Shown in pieces: positions 1 through 11,659 of a DNA stretch of 64,000 bases. The first letter of the stretch is position 1. Every line of letters begins with the position of its first letter. The translations under genes were made by a program, and so were the position numbers. The stretch is taken from positions 62,001-126,000 of the forward strand of contig JADDMT010000066.1 in the NCBI GenBank assembly GCA_021401465.1, given 5' to 3'. Source of the DNA: Teratosphaeria epicoccoides (taxonomy: Eukaryota; Ascomycota; Dothideomycetes; Mycosphaerellales; Teratosphaeriaceae). The notes beneath the pieces were generated by a model. It was not told where the DNA came from. It made no database searches and saw only the letters and a list, made by a program, of their open reading frames with translations.

Positions 1-953
1 TTCTTTCTACAGTTGTAGCACTTGAGGTTACTCTTGTCGAATAGCTTCTTCAGACTATTCTAGGTAGGAGAGCCCTTCCGTAGCTTTCCTTAGGGTCTAT
101 TCTTCGGACGCCCCTTAGTCGCATCTAACTCTTTAGGTTAGAGACTGTAGTAATCGCTTCACCATTTTAGTGCTAATCGTTAGACCTTATAGTTAGCCTG
201 TGCTAGCTTGCGGTTTCTATGTTATCGTTCTTGCTGTTATTCCTAGATGCGATTATCGATTCTAATCGCGAGATCGCTTATTTCCTTGAATGTCGTAGGC
301 TAATCTCCTTAGGGAATTTCGTCTTTAACTGTCTCCTTTAGTCCCTAGTAGAACTAAGCGGCTAAAGCATTATCATTCTAGTCGACTTAAGCAGAGAGGG
401 TCTAAAAGTCCGCGTAGTACTTAATAGCAGAACCCTTCTACTAGATTCTCAGGAGAGCTCTCTCGGCCTCTTGTTACTTATTACTAAGCCTAAAAGCTTT
501 GTGTAATGCCTTAAACAAAGACTTGTCTAAGTTAAGAATCTCCCTAGTCGTCGTCTTCCTAGCTTCGACGTTACTAACATGATCTAGATAATCTGTTAGA
601 TGAGGCTAGATGAACTCGAACGCTAGTCCCTTTAGGTAAGAGACAATATACATTATTCGCTTATAATGCGTCGTAAACTGTTCTATATCTACATTAAATG
701 CTAACTAGCATTATAGGATAAACATCTCGACTTGAGATTATTGTCCTATAAACTCTGTAGGGCTTCCTATCTTAAAGCCATTGTTGCCGTGTCTATTCCT
801 AGTAGTTAAACCTGTGACAGATGCTAGAGCCATCTCGCTAAGGTAAATAGATTTAAGCTACTATGTAATTTAAGGTATAGCGGCAACTTGTTCTTATGGT
901 GTTAGTTAACTGTCGCTAGAAGTTAAACTAACAGTAGAAGAACTACTTGACAT
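1..953 (-). pseudogene. F1-a gag, 5' part, RIP-inactivated
   Basis: This is the N-terminal part of a Ty3/gypsy gag on the minus strand; the window begins inside its zinc-knuckle region. It is recognised by near-identity with the gag of the better readable plus copy at 28,147 onward. The start ATG is the complement of 951-953, matching the ATG used by the other F1 copies. Gag would form the virus-like particle in which the element is reverse transcribed. The frame is interrupted by TAG/TAA codons at expected Gln/Trp positions, so it cannot be translated. Its 5' LTR follows at 1,013. Confidence 0.75.
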
Positions 954-1012
954 AGGCGTATGTTAAGCGCTTAACGAGTCCCCTAATGCTTCCTTAGAAG
1001 TAGTGCTTAAAA

Positions 1013-1452
1013 TGTCATAAGGGTAGGTACTAATAGCAGGAAGGGGATCAGGTATTAGACTCGCAGAGCTATGAAGAATATCGACAATAGTAATTAACCT
1101 TGTAACTAACTATCCCCTAGGGAAAGGGAATTAAATTAAGCACGAAGCTCCTAACTACCTGTCCTGAAGCTATCCCTATATACTAGAGAGACAGAGCAGC
1201 TCTGTTAGATCTGTTAACAGACCCGACAGATCTATGTCTATAGATCTGTAGACTAACCCTATAGATCCGAGAGTCTGTCTTCCTATAACAGATCCCTTCT
1301 CCCCTATAGGCCTATAGATCTGTAGACTAACCCTACAGATCTAGGGATCTGTCCTTACATGACAGATCCTTTCTCCTATAACTATGCTATGACTTATAGT
1401 ACTTAGGACACTCATAATCCTGTAACTCATAGTACTCCTGACACTTATGACA
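1013..1452 (-). repeat. F1-a 5' LTR
   Basis: A 440-bp long terminal repeat, read TGTCATAAG...CTTATGACA, with perfect short inverted ends. It is homologous to the LTRs at 5,151, 11,660, 34,195 and 40,719 (same orientation) and at 1,998, 27,042 and 27,641 (opposite orientation). Inside are palindromic units built around AGATCTGTAGACTAACCC and a TATATA box-like stretch. No matching 5-bp duplication is visible because the left end of the element lies outside the window. Confidence 0.85.
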
Positions 1453-1807
1453 GAAACCTAGCCTGCGGAAGAGCCTGCTCTTTAGCCTCATCCTCCCTGA
1501 TCTTACGCTCCTCGAGAGCGCGACTATCCTTAACCTCACGGTCGACTACGTCTAACTGTTTCTAAAGACGCATCTCCTTTACATGCGCCTCTATTATCTT
1601 CTACGAAGCCTCGGCTATAACTGCCTTTGCATGATTAAGATTAGCAATAAGTCTTTTCTACTAATTACCTAACTTCTTCTATTTGACCTCTGTTACCTTT
1701 GCGTCGTAACTTCGACAGTTACTAAAGTGACACTACGAACATTTTCCTAAGGAAATGTGTACTCAATGAACGAGCTTTAACTCTTGACACTAAGTACAGG
1801 ACTTCAT
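1453..1807 (-). pseudogene. F1 antisense accessory gene, 5' fragment
   Basis: This is the start of the F1 antisense gene, with ATG complementary to 1,805-1,807. It reads against the element's own gag-pol direction and is cut at 1,453 by the F1-a junction. The N-terminal paired cysteines and the following Lys/Glu-rich helical stretch match the more complete versions at 33,411-33,932 and 5,812-6,321. Stop codons are of the TAG/TAA type expected from RIP. Confidence 0.55.
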
Positions 1808-1997
1808 GCTATCCTAGCCCTAACAATAGATTCGATTTACGCGGCGTTTACGTTTCTACGTTAAAGGGGCGTTAGTGTCTAGGATGACACAAGGTAGTAA
1901 TGTAGAAAGAGAAGACATTACTACATAAAGGTAATGACAAGAGAAACCCTACACTAATAAGGTAGCTTAGGGACGAGCTAGGCTAAGAGGGGGATAG
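1453..1997 (+). mobile_element. F1 3' internal end fragment (plus orientation)
   Basis: This segment is homologous to 33,587-34,123, the interval between pol and the 3' LTR of the plus-oriented F1 copy. It ends in a purine run, AAGAGGGGGATAG, immediately before the LTR at 1,998, in the place of the polypurine tract that primes plus-strand DNA synthesis. It abuts the minus-oriented LTR of F1-a directly, so two F1 copies in opposite orientation meet here. It contains the 5' part of the antisense F1 gene. Confidence 0.75.
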
Positions 1998-2443
1998 TAT
2001 CATAGATGTCATGAGTTATAAGCACTATAGGCTAAGTTAGAGCACTAGGGCCCAAGTCATAGCATAGTCATAGGAGAAAGGATCTGTCACGCCAGAATAG
2101 ATCCCTAGATCTATAGGGTTAGTCTACAGATCTATAGGCCTATAGGGGAGAAGGGATCTGTCATAGGAGGATAGACCCTAGGATCTGTAGGGTTAGTCTA
2201 CAGATCTACAGACATAGATCTGTCAGGTTTGTTAACAGATCTAACAGAGCTGCCCTGTCTCTCTAGTATATAGGGATAGCTTTAGGACAGGTAGTTAGGA
2301 GCTTCATGCTTAATCTTAATTTAATCCTCTCTTGCTTAGAGGAGAGTTAGTTACAAGGTTAATTGCTATTGTCGATATTCTTCACAGCTCTGCGAGTCTA
2401 ACACCTGATCCCCTTCCTGCTATTAGCACCTACCCTTATGACA
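1998..2443 (+). repeat. F1 3' LTR (plus orientation)
   Basis: A 446-bp F1 LTR beginning TATCATAG (TG changed to TA) and ending CTTATGACA. It is preceded by the polypurine tract of the same element. The sequence to its right (TCCTA...) is not F1, so this is a true element edge or a recombination point. Confidence 0.8.
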
Positions 2444-3111
2444 TCCTACTATTACCTTAGTCTTTATCCTTCGCGGTCGAGCTTCGTGTCCTATAGCTAT
2501 CGTCATTAACTGCGCTACTACGTAGAGTTAATAATTGTACTTACTATGTGCCCGCTCTAGTAAGTCTTTACGTTTCGCCTCTCGCTAGAGCCGCGCTAGT
2601 GTTTATCTGTTATTAGTATGGTTTACTCGATACATGAGTCCTCTGGCCTATACTACTTGTCTACACTAGTTACGATTAACCGCCTACTCCGTAGCTTAGG
2701 CCTCTTACTACTTCCGCCTCGTTAGTAATAGCTAGCCCTTACGACACGCTAAGGCTACTAACCTTTCATCTTGCGTGTGTCTAGGTCGGGGCTTATTGAC
2801 TATAGTAGCTTTCGTACTAGACAAGTACATGTTAGCAATCATGGCTATGATGTTAGACAAGAAACTAACCTCGTTGTCATGACACTGTTATGTAGTGTGT
2901 CCTGCGATAATGGCTCCTCTAGTCCCTGCATCGGCTAGTCGTTACTATCATAATCGCTTACCTTACTACTATAGTTACTAACATTTGCCCTTTCGCCATT
3001 ATGGCCCTTACTCCCGCTGTTAGTGTCTGCTTAAACATCTACTACATGCTTGCAAACGCCTACTATTAATAACATTAAGGCCTAGCTTGATCCTCGTGTG
3101 TAAAGGGCGAG

Positions 3112-3269
3112 GCCCTAAGTCTTGGCACAGGCTAGGGGCCTGTGCGACGCGACCCCTGACGAGGCTGGCTATAAAGACTAGACAACCCTTGCCCTGAGTC
3201 TTGGCACAGGCTAGGGGCCTATGCGACGCGACCCCTGACGAGGCCGGCTATAAAGACCAGACAACTAGC
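3112..3269. repeat. 79-bp tandem duplication with TATAAAG
   Basis: Two direct copies of a 79-bp unit start at 3,112 and 3,191. They differ at only a few positions, mostly transitions (CTAAG/CTGAG, CTGTG/CTATG, GGCTGG/GGCCGG, GACTAG/GACCAG). Each unit carries GGCTATAAAGAC, a TATA-box-like motif, and a GC-rich stretch GCGACGCGACCCC that is unusual for the surroundings. Confidence 0.75.
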
Positions 3270-3369
3270 AGATAGTCCCTCTCTCCCTATTATACTTGTT
3301 AAATACTACATGAACCCCTGTGTATATGCCGTTTACCCGTGACATCGTGTTAGGCTGACACTACGCTAA

Positions 3370-3999
3370 CCTAACAATTGCGTATGACCTAGTAGAAGTT
3401 AGCATAGGCCCTCTCTATAATGTCTCCTACGTACTATTCTCGCGTAGCGCCTTTTGCCTCTATAAGTCCTTGTATTCTCTCTCTAAGCCTGTCATGCCGC
3501 GATCCTTCTTGATAGCTAGCGCCGCCTACACTAGTAGTACTGTCTTGCCTTTGTCCTCCCCCCCTAATATACGTGCCGTGATAGTCGCTATGATGACCTC
3601 CTATCTGTCAGCATCGAGCTCTTCCTAATACTTCTTCTTCCCCTTGAAGATATCATCGATATCGACACCGCTAACTAGAACCTATCTCGTCTTGCTAGCC
3701 TTTGTCTTAAACTCCGAAGGGCTATTTCTGATCTAGGCTAGTAGGTATGTAATAGTAGCATACACGCTGTTTAACATGAAAGCGTTTACCTCGCGTGACT
3801 CTAAAGGATTCTATGCTAGTTTCTAATTAAACTAGAAGAACGCCTTCTTCATACATAGCCTCGACAGATGCTTAGCTGCTATGTCTTTACCCTGTCATTC
3901 TTAGGTTTGCTACTATCTCGTCGCGTGTCGCAAGACAATGACTAAAGCCTCTTGTTCGGCCGATTCCGCCTTAGCGGTAAGGATGACCGCTTATGCGTC
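3370..3999 (-). pseudogene. unknown gene remnant
   Basis: About 210 codons stay in one minus-strand frame, interrupted only by TAG/TAA. The translated pieces are Lys/Glu/Ala-rich and look helical, for example VSGVDIDDIFKGKKKY near the middle. There is no hallmark of reverse transcriptase, integrase or a DDE transposase. It could be the body of an accessory protein of another element. No function is assigned. Confidence 0.35.
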
Positions 4000-4121
4000 T
4001 AGTCTCTTCGTGACTAGTATGTCATCGTCTGTATGCATGTTAGCATAGCCGCTATATGCGGGTAGCTTCTTACATTAGTCGCCTTTGTATAGGCTTTAGG
4101 CACTATAAAATCCTCATGTTC

Positions 4122-4334
4122 CTAGTTAGCTATCTCCTCGTTACTATCGTCTACACTATCGCTATTGTTGCTTAGCAGGTCTTCTAAATCATTCGCTAGA
4201 TTGTAATTCGAACTGCTACTAGATGACATAGAACGTAACCTCTGTTGTCTGTCTTTCTTTAAAGGCATAATTAAAGAAGGACGTAACTTAAAGGATCGGC
4301 AGAGAACAGAGCGCAGTATATCCTTCTTAGTCAT
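4122..4334 (-). pseudogene. short Ser/Asp-rich coding remnant
   Basis: An open minus-strand stretch of 70 codons containing a serine run (MSSSSSSNYN) followed by an acidic tail (NNSDSVDDSNEE). It lies just upstream of the 3,370-3,999 remnant on the same strand and may be an earlier part of the same gene in another frame. The composition suggests a disordered linker. No family is recognised. Confidence 0.3.
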
Positions 4335-4829
4335 GTAGGTCTAGTAGCAGGTTAGTAAAGGATAATATCTATAGCATGTAAATATGCACATACTACGAGT
4401 TACTATCTAATGTAGCTACGTAGCGTCTATTAATACAGAAGAAAGAGAGGACGCAATGTTTATAGTATCTTGTAGCACGCGAGCGTCATCTAAATTTAGC
4501 TACCCCTGAAATTACGCTTCCTAATTAGCTAGCGGTACTTTTAGCTTACTAGTAGTATGCTATTAAAATACCGCTAGTAGAACTAGCCTCGGTTAGCATT
4601 GATTTTTCATTAATAGCTAGTATAGGTACCACGAAACATCCGCGCTATATAGTACGTCTGCCTATACGACATAGCCTAACAGAGGTAGTTACTCTGTAGT
4701 AGATCCTACGTATATAGTAGTAAGATTTGTTCTACATGTAAGAGAATATCCTGTACGTATTATTCTAAAGGCCTTTAAGCCGCGTTTAAACTATAACAGC
4801 CATACTACTTTCGTGTTAACCCTAGGTAA

Positions 4830-5110
4830 TTTTCGACTTCTAGACTGTCCGCTACTAATAGTTTGACGATATCTTGTATAGTAGATGCTAAAAACTAACC
4901 TCCTCTACTCGTGTCTGTAACGCCTCTACTGTCGCCAGGAATTTAAGTTGTAATTCCCTACTACTGCTAAAGAAGGAGCTCGTTTCCTAGAACATGTGCT
5001 CCTTCGCTGCTATTAACCGCGTAATTCGGCCAAGTAGGCTAAGCTGCTCTATCTGTTCTTCTAACGTAGCGTACAGGCGTAGGTAATCGTCATGTTAAAG
5101 TGTAAGGCCT
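4830..5110 (-). pseudogene. coiled-coil remnant, possible antisense accessory gene
   Basis: Minus-strand frames here read a heptad-like helix including YATLEEQIEQLSLLGRI, then a second helical stretch ending VENYLGLTRK after an apparent frame change. The style (coiled coil, RIP stops, next to an LTR element) resembles the antisense accessory proteins of F1 and F2. It is truncated at 5,150 by the F1-b insertion. The assignment to that class is inference from resemblance only. Confidence 0.3.
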
Positions 5111-5145
5111 GCTTTAATTATGCCTATACTCTGCTACTATAGCGC

Positions 5146-5150
5146 CTTAG
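5146..5150. repeat. target-site duplication CTTAG (left)
   Basis: The five bases CTTAG immediately precede the F1-b LTR and are repeated right after it at 12,130-12,134. A 5-bp duplication is typical of Ty3/gypsy integrases. Confidence 0.8.
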
Positions 5151-5620
5151 TGTCATAAGGGTAGGTGCCGATAGCAGGAAGGGGATTAGGTGTTAGACTT
5201 GCAGAGCTGTGAAGAATATCGACAATAGCAATTGTCCTTATAACTAACTATCCCCTAGGGAAAGGGAATTAAATTAAGCACGAAGCTCCTAACTGCTTGT
5301 CCTGAAGCTATCCCTATATACTAGAGAGACAGAGCAGCTCTGTTAGATCTGTCGACAGACCTAATAGATCTATGTCTGTAGATCTATAGACTAACCCTAC
5401 AGATCCGAGAGTCTATTATCCCGTGACAGATCCCTTCTCCCCTATAGGCCTATAGATCTGTAGACTATCCCTATAGATCTAGGGATCTGTCCTCATGTAA
5501 CAGATCCTTTCTCCTATAACTATGCTTATGACTCATAGTACTCCTATGACTATACTATGACTTATAGCACTTAGGACACTCATAATCCTGTGACTCATAG
5601 TACTCCTAACACTTATGACA
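5151..5620 (-). repeat. F1-b 3' LTR
   Basis: The left-hand LTR of the minus-oriented F1-b, 470 bp, TGTCATAAGG...CTTATGACA. Equal in length to its partner at 11,660-12,129, which supports a single insertion. The two LTRs differ by scattered transitions. Confidence 0.88.
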
Positions 5621-5811
5621 CTATCTTTCTCTTAGCCTAGCTCGTCCCTAAGCTACCTTATTAGTGCGGGGTTTCTCTTGTCATTTCCTTTTGTGCTATG
5701 ATGTCTTCTCTTTCTACATTACTGCCTTGTGTCATCCTAGATACTAACGCCCCTTTAACGCAGAAACGCAAACGCCGCGTAAATCGAATCTATCGTTAGG
5801 GCTAGGACAGC

Positions 5812-6321
5812 ATGAAGTCCTGTACTTAGTGTTAAGAGTTAAAGCTTGTTTGTTAGGTACACATTTTCTCGGGGAAATGTTCGTAGTGTTACTTTAGCAA
5901 CTGTCGAAGTTACGACGCGAAGGTAATAGAGGTCGAATAGAAGAAGTTAGGTAATTAGCAGAAAAGACTAATTACTAATCTCGATTATGCGAAGGCGGTC
6001 CTAGCTAAGGCTTCGCAGAAGATAATAGAGGCGCATGCAAAGGAGATGCGTCTCTGTAAATAGTTAGACGTAGTCGACTAGGAGGTCGAGGATAGTCGCG
6101 CTCTTAAGGAGCGTGAGATTAGGGAGGATGAGGCTAAAGAACAGGCTCTTTTGCAGGCTAGGTTTCTTCTTAACCTAGATCCTTTAGCGGGTCTCGCTCT
6201 TAGTCCTACGACATAGAGCGTAATAGAAGGTTTCGCTAACGCCTCGTATTAGGGTTTCCTAGATAGCGTGGTAGCTAAGCCGATCGACGGCGTCCCGCAG
6301 GAGTCTAGTCGTAGCTTATGA
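5812..6321 (+). pseudogene. F1-b antisense accessory gene (Cys cluster plus coiled coil)
   Basis: A 170-codon frame on the strand opposite to gag-pol, between the end of pol and the 3' LTR. Visible near the N-terminus are cysteines spaced C-x2-C-x7-C, then a second group C-x2-C-x4-C, a zinc-binding-like arrangement. From about residue 45 follow some 80 residues rich in Lys, Glu, Ala and Leu (for example NLDYAKAVLAKASQKIIEAH) predicted to form a coiled coil. Stops inside the frame are TAG/TAA at likely Gln/Trp sites. The ATG is shared with the copies at 34,874 and 33,932. The 3' end overlaps the last part of pol on the other strand. Function is unknown; nucleic-acid or protein binding is only a guess. 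Confidence 0.6.
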
Positions 6322-9300
6322 TCTTCTTCCTAGGTTCGTTCCTCTCTCGAAACTTCGTATCTTTTGCTAACAGTTTCGCAGATGTTCTAGGGGTTCCTAG
6401 GTATTCTCGGTACTCCTATATCCTTCCTATTTTACTAAGTACTCTCGCTGTCTGTCTAGCTAGCGAGTGTCGACAATCTTCTCGACAGTGTACTCGGGTT
6501 CTTCTACTTTAGGGTTAAGTAGTAAGGGTTCCGTTTATAGTGCAGCGTCTAGCGCTACTTGTTCTAGCAGAGAGACATAGAACACAGGGTGTATTCTCAT
6601 CTGCTTATGTAGCTATAACTTAAAATTACCTAGTCCTTTCTTAGCCTTGATCCTAAATGGTCCTAGTTTTACAGCGTCTAGTTTTTTACTCGGCTTGTCT
6701 AATTTGATGTGACGGCAGAGGAGATACACCTTGTCCCCCTCCTTTAGAATTAGTTCCTTAATTCTCTTACGATTCGCGTACTATGCCATGTTCTGCTAAT
6801 AGAACTGCAGGTCGAGTCGTGCTTCTGTTTGTAGTCAGCGTAGATGTTCTACTCGTCTGAGTGCTACTAGGTTCGGATTACTAGCTAAGACGTCCGAAAT
6901 GTCTTCTATAGCTAATCTATATGCCATCTGAAATAGCAAGAGTCCTGTCGACTCTGCTAGCGTACTATTATACGCGAGCTATGCTATTAGCAACAACTCT
7001 ACCTAGTTATTCTAATCCCTATTCACATAGGATCGAAGGTACTACTCTAACGTCTGATTTAGACGTTCTGTCTGTCTATCTATCTAAGGGTAGAAGGAAG
7101 TACTTAGTCGATGTTTGACCTAGAATTATCTCATTAGGGCTCTCTAGAAGTTAGAGGTAAACACGGATCCTTGATCTATTACTAGGTCCTGTAGCATACT
7201 ATGTAGTGCTACTACCTATTTAATGAAGACATGTGCAATATCTTTAGTCTTAAAGTCTTCGCGGTAAGGGATAAACTTCCTAAACTTAGTGAATTAGTCG
7301 ACTACTACTATGATCCTGTCGAAGAACTCATTAGTAGCGGGTTCTCTTGACTATAGTAGTTTGACGATAAGGTCTATAGCGAGTAATTCCCATGGCTGTT
7401 AAGGTACCTTAAGTAGTTATAGTAGCCTATATAGTCTGTAACAGTTATGCTTACTTTGTTAGCAAGTTACACATTAACAGACGTAGTCCTTAATTGCCTT
7501 GCCTATCCTAGGGAAGTAATATTCTTGTTAGAGAACTTGCTTCATTTTAGACACTCCCGGGTGTCCCGCCTAAGGTACGTCATGTCGGAGGCGTAGTAGC
7601 TCTAGTTATAAAGACGTTAGCACGTATACTAATCCTTAAAACAGAAGGATTCTGTCTTCGTCTTCCTAATCCTCCTGTCCATTAATGTCATCGCGGACAG
7701 CGAGTATAGTTAGGTCGTAGACTAGCGCGTTCTTCAGGTCGTCCTGAAATTCACTAGTCTATGTAACAGTCATAGCCGCGAGTCGGTTAACTCCTAGCGT
7801 GCTATCGCTATTTTCCTAGAGAATAGCGTGTTTCTCCTGCTTCATACCCTTCATGTAGTTAGTCTAGCGGCTAAGTGTATTAGCGCGTGCGTTATTAGTC
7901 CCCTTGCGATAGACGATCTTGTAGTTAAAACTAGAGAGCTCCTTACTCTACTAAACCTGTTGTTAGTTTAACTCTTTCGTTGTTGTGAAGTATCGCAAGT
8001 TCTTATGGTCTGTGTAGACCGTGACCTAGTACTTAGAACCTTCTAAGTAGACTCGCCAGGCCTTGTAGGCGTCTACTATAGCTAGAAGTTCTTTGTCGTA
8101 GACGTCGTAACAGAGTTTAGGTCTAGACAATTTCCTCGAGTAGTAGGCGACTAGCTGTAGTCGTCTACTTGGTCCTAGTTAACTTAAGTATGCCCCAAGT
8201 GCTACATCGGAGGCATCTGTTTCGACTGTAATAGGCTTATCTAGGTTGAATACAAGTAAGATTAGCTGATCTGTGAATTGTCGCTTAAGTTCCTTAAAGG
8301 CATTCCGTTAGGCGTCGTCCTACACGAATAGTGTATCCTTCGTAGTAAGAGTCGTAAGTAGTGCCGTAATCTTCGAATAGTTTGCCACAAATCTTTAGTA
8401 GAAGTTAGCGAATCTAAGGAAGGACTATACTTCCTTAACATTAGTTAGCGTAGGCTACTCTTTTACGACTTAGACTTTCTTAGTGTCTATCTTGATTCTA
8501 TTCCATGCTACTACGTAGCCAAGCAATTAGACTTCCTGCTTGTGAAACTCTCTCTTCTAAGGCTTAACCTTTAACTAGTAATCCTAGAGTTTCTGAAGTA
8601 CCTTACGTACGTAAGTCCTATGCTCTTCGATCGTCCGTAAGTAGACAAGGATGTCGTCTAGGTATAATACTACAAAGACGTCAAGGTACTCTCTTAGCAC
8701 ATTGTTGATAAATGCCTGCCATGTAGCCAGGGCATTTGTCAACCTAAATAGTATCACTATGTACTCGTAGTGTCTAAACCTAGTTCGGAACGCGGTCTTC
8801 TATTCTTTGCCTTCCTTAATTCGAATTCAGTTATACACTCTAGGTATGTCAAACTTCGAGAACTATATTGCTCCTTGTAGGCGGTCCTGTAATTCCGAGA
8901 GCAAAGGAAGCGGATAACTATTCTTTATCGTGATGACGTTTAATCTACGATAATCTACGCAGAGTCGCTAGTCATCTTCCCCCTTAGGCATAAACAGGAT
9001 TAGATATCCGGCTAGGGACTACGACTCGCGGATGAAGCCTTTCTGGAGGTTGTCTTCTAGGTATTTCCGGAGAATCTCTAGTTTCGCCGCTAACAACAGG
9101 CGAACTAATTGCTTCGTTAGTGTCTTGCTAGGGAGTAAGGGTATCCTGTAGTCCTACTCCTAGTGTTCTAGCAGAGCTTCTTAGTCGGGTTCTTCCTCGA
9201 AAAGAGTAGCGAACTCTTTATACTTATTAGGAACTATGAATTCGACCTTGACTTCTGACTGCGTTACTTTAACCTATAGGACATGTACTTCCTGTTCTAG

Positions 9301-11600
9301 ATCCTTGATAGCAGCTACTATCTTGCTTGAAGTCATAGCACATATTTCGATCTTGCCTAGTACGTCGTGCACTATAGGTAGAGGTATCGATTTTGACAGT
9401 TCTAGGAACTAGATCCTCTCATTCTTCTAGTCGAGATAGGGGTTAGCGTTTCTTAGCCATAGTAACCCTAGTACTATATCTAAGCCTAGTGACTCTATGA
9501 TGTCGAACTAGATTATCTCTTAGTAGTGTCCTATCCGCAGAGGCATCATCTCGGTCTCTTTGTTAACTACTCCTTAGTTATACGTAACCGGCTTTCTATT
9601 AATTGCTTGTAGCGAGAAAGCATTTGTCTTTACCTGTAGCTTTATCCTAGCTGTCCTAGCGAACTTAGGCGTCATGAAGATTCTAGTACATCCTGAATCT
9701 ATTAAGGCCCTAGCTAGCGTCTCGTTAATGTGCACCTATACTCTAAGGTTGTTCGCGTATCTAGCGCTAATCGCGGCACATTGTTATAGCCCTGTCTAGT
9801 CTGTCCGTAGGTCTAATTCTAGCGGACCTCGTCGTTTCCCAAATAATTGTCTTCATGGACTAGTTTAGGGATCATGCGGTCTCGGCTTCTTCTCTAAGCG
9901 TTACCGTTTTCTGGCCTAACAGGTCGTTCTCGCTCTTGGCCTTGCTGTTCCTGCGCGTTCCTTGCATACTCTATCTTTAAGTAGTAGACTTAGAGTCGTA
10001 GCGCTCGTGGAATCTGAATACCTTCGTAGGTTAGGTAGCCTCCCTAGGGCGTAAACTCTACCCTAAACAGTACAATTTCTTGGACAACTTTCTAATGCGC
10101 GTGAGGTTAAGCTACGACTAGTAGTCTCCTCAGGTGTCGTCGCATACGGTTAGCTAGTTCGTCATACTAAAGCTAGTCGACATGTTGTACTCTATTAATC
10201 CATAGGTAAGCCTAAGCCTACTAGTTCTATATAATTCGGATAATATTAAGTCTAATGTCATGCGGCGGCATAGCCTATCGCTCTATGCTCTCGTCTTCCT
10301 TAGAATCAGGAATGACAGCTTCGACAAGCTTGTAGTTGTCGTCTAAACCTTCTTCTTCTTCTTCTAGCTCCTGTTGCCTTAGGACTGTCGCACTAGAAGG
10401 TGTACCCCTTAGCGCACAGATCGACTATGCCTTGTTTTAGCTAGGGTACTATCCGGAACTATCTTTATCACTCATGTGAATTCGACAATCGTCGTCGTAG
10501 CACGCAGTCTAAGTAAGTGCGGCATAGTCTAGTTCTCGAGTAGCGGCAGCCTTTTGCTTAGGTGCCGTCGTTGTCGCGCAAGCCTGCTCTGTCCTAGGCA
10601 GTTCTTGTCGTTACTTCTTAGCAAAACACTCGCGGGCAAAGTGTCCCTTCTTTCTATAGTTGTAGCACTTGAGGTTACTCTTGTCAAATGGCTTCTTCAG
10701 ACCATTGTAGGTAGGAGAGCCCTTCCGTGGCTTTCCTTAGGGTCTATTCCTTAGGCGCCCCTTAGTCGCATCTAACTCTATAGGTTAGAGACCGTAGTAA
10801 TCGCTTTGCCATTTTAGTGCTAATCGTTAGACCTTATAGTTAGCCTATGCTAGCTTGCGATTTCTATGTTGTCGTTCTTGCTATTATTCCTAGATGCGAT
10901 TATCGATTCTAATCGCGAGATCGCTCATTTCCTTGAATGTCGTTAGCTAATCTCCTTAGGCAATTTCGTCTTTAACTGTCTCCTTTAGTCCCTAGTAGAA
11001 CTAAGCGGCTAAAGTATTATCATTCTAGTCGACTCGAGCAGAGAGGGTCTAAAAGTCTGCGCGGTACTTAATAGCAGAATCCTTCTGCTAAATTCCTAGG
11101 AGAGCTCTCTTAGCCTCTTGTTACTTATTACTAAGCCTAAAAGCTTTGCGTAATGCCTTAAACAAAGACTTGTCTAAGTTAAGAATCTCCCTAGTTGTCG
11201 TCTTCCTAGCTTTAATGTTACTGACGTGATCTAGATAATCTGTTAGATGAGGCTAGATAAACTCAAACGCCGGTCCCTTTAGGTAAGAGACAATGTACAT
11301 TATTCGCTTATGATGTGTTGTAAACTATTCCGTATCCACGTTAAATGCTAACTAGCATTATAGGATAAACATCTTGACTTGAGATTATTGTCCTATGAAC
11401 TCTATAGGGCTTCCTATCTTGAAGCCGTTGTTGCCGTGTCTATTCCCGGTAGTTTAACCTGCGACAGATGCTAGAGCCATCTCGCTAAGGTAAATAGATT
11501 CGAGCTACTACGTAATTAAAGGTATAGCAGCAACTTGTTCTTCTAGTGTTAGTTAACTGTCGCTAGAAGTTAAACTAACAGCTAAAGAACTACTTAACAT
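6184..11600 (-). pseudogene. F1-b gag-pol, RIP-inactivated
   Basis: Minus-strand gag-pol polyprotein of a Ty3/gypsy element. The ATG is complementary to 11,598-11,600. The gag zinc knuckle lies near 10,630-10,680, reverse transcriptase near 8,600-8,950, RNase H near 8,000-8,300 and integrase near 6,750-7,550. The C-terminal chromodomain-like part lies near 6,330-6,500. These positions come from comparison with the plus copy 28,147-33,500. It would supply the particle proteins and the enzymes for reverse transcription and integration. Gln and Trp codons are widely changed to TAG/TAA. The first downstream stop not explained by RIP is at 6,184-6,186, but the real C-terminus may lie before about 6,330. 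Confidence 0.75.
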
Positions 11601-11659
11601 AGGTGTATGTCAAGCGCTTGATAAGTCCCCTAATGCTTCCTTAGAAGTAGTGCTCAAAA

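Larger units (their letters stand above)
2444..5150. other. RIP-affected unclassified repeat DNA
   Basis: This interval lies between the F1 LTR at 2,443 and the F1-b insertion at 5,151. It is not F1, F2 or F3. It holds a 79-bp tandem duplication (3,112-3,269) and minus-strand coding remnants at about 3,370-3,999, 4,122-4,334 and 4,830-5,110, all with RIP-type stops. The target duplication CTTAG shows it was joined to the DNA at 12,135 before F1-b inserted. I do not recognise the element. Confidence 0.5.

Noticed and set aside
1100..1400. Regularly repeated palindromes in the LTRs, considered as a CRISPR-like array
   Set aside because: They are LTR-internal units present in every F1 LTR, spacing is irregular and the genome is eukaryotic.
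6318..7118. Plus-strand open frames at 6,318-6,512 and 6,921-7,118
   Set aside because: They are opposite-strand shadows of integrase and the pol C-terminus; homologous shadows appear in every F1 copy.
10554..10754. Plus-strand open frame of 66 codons in F1-b (and its counterpart at 28,993-29,271 minus)
   Set aside because: It is the exact opposite strand of the gag zinc-knuckle region and has no conserved feature of its own.
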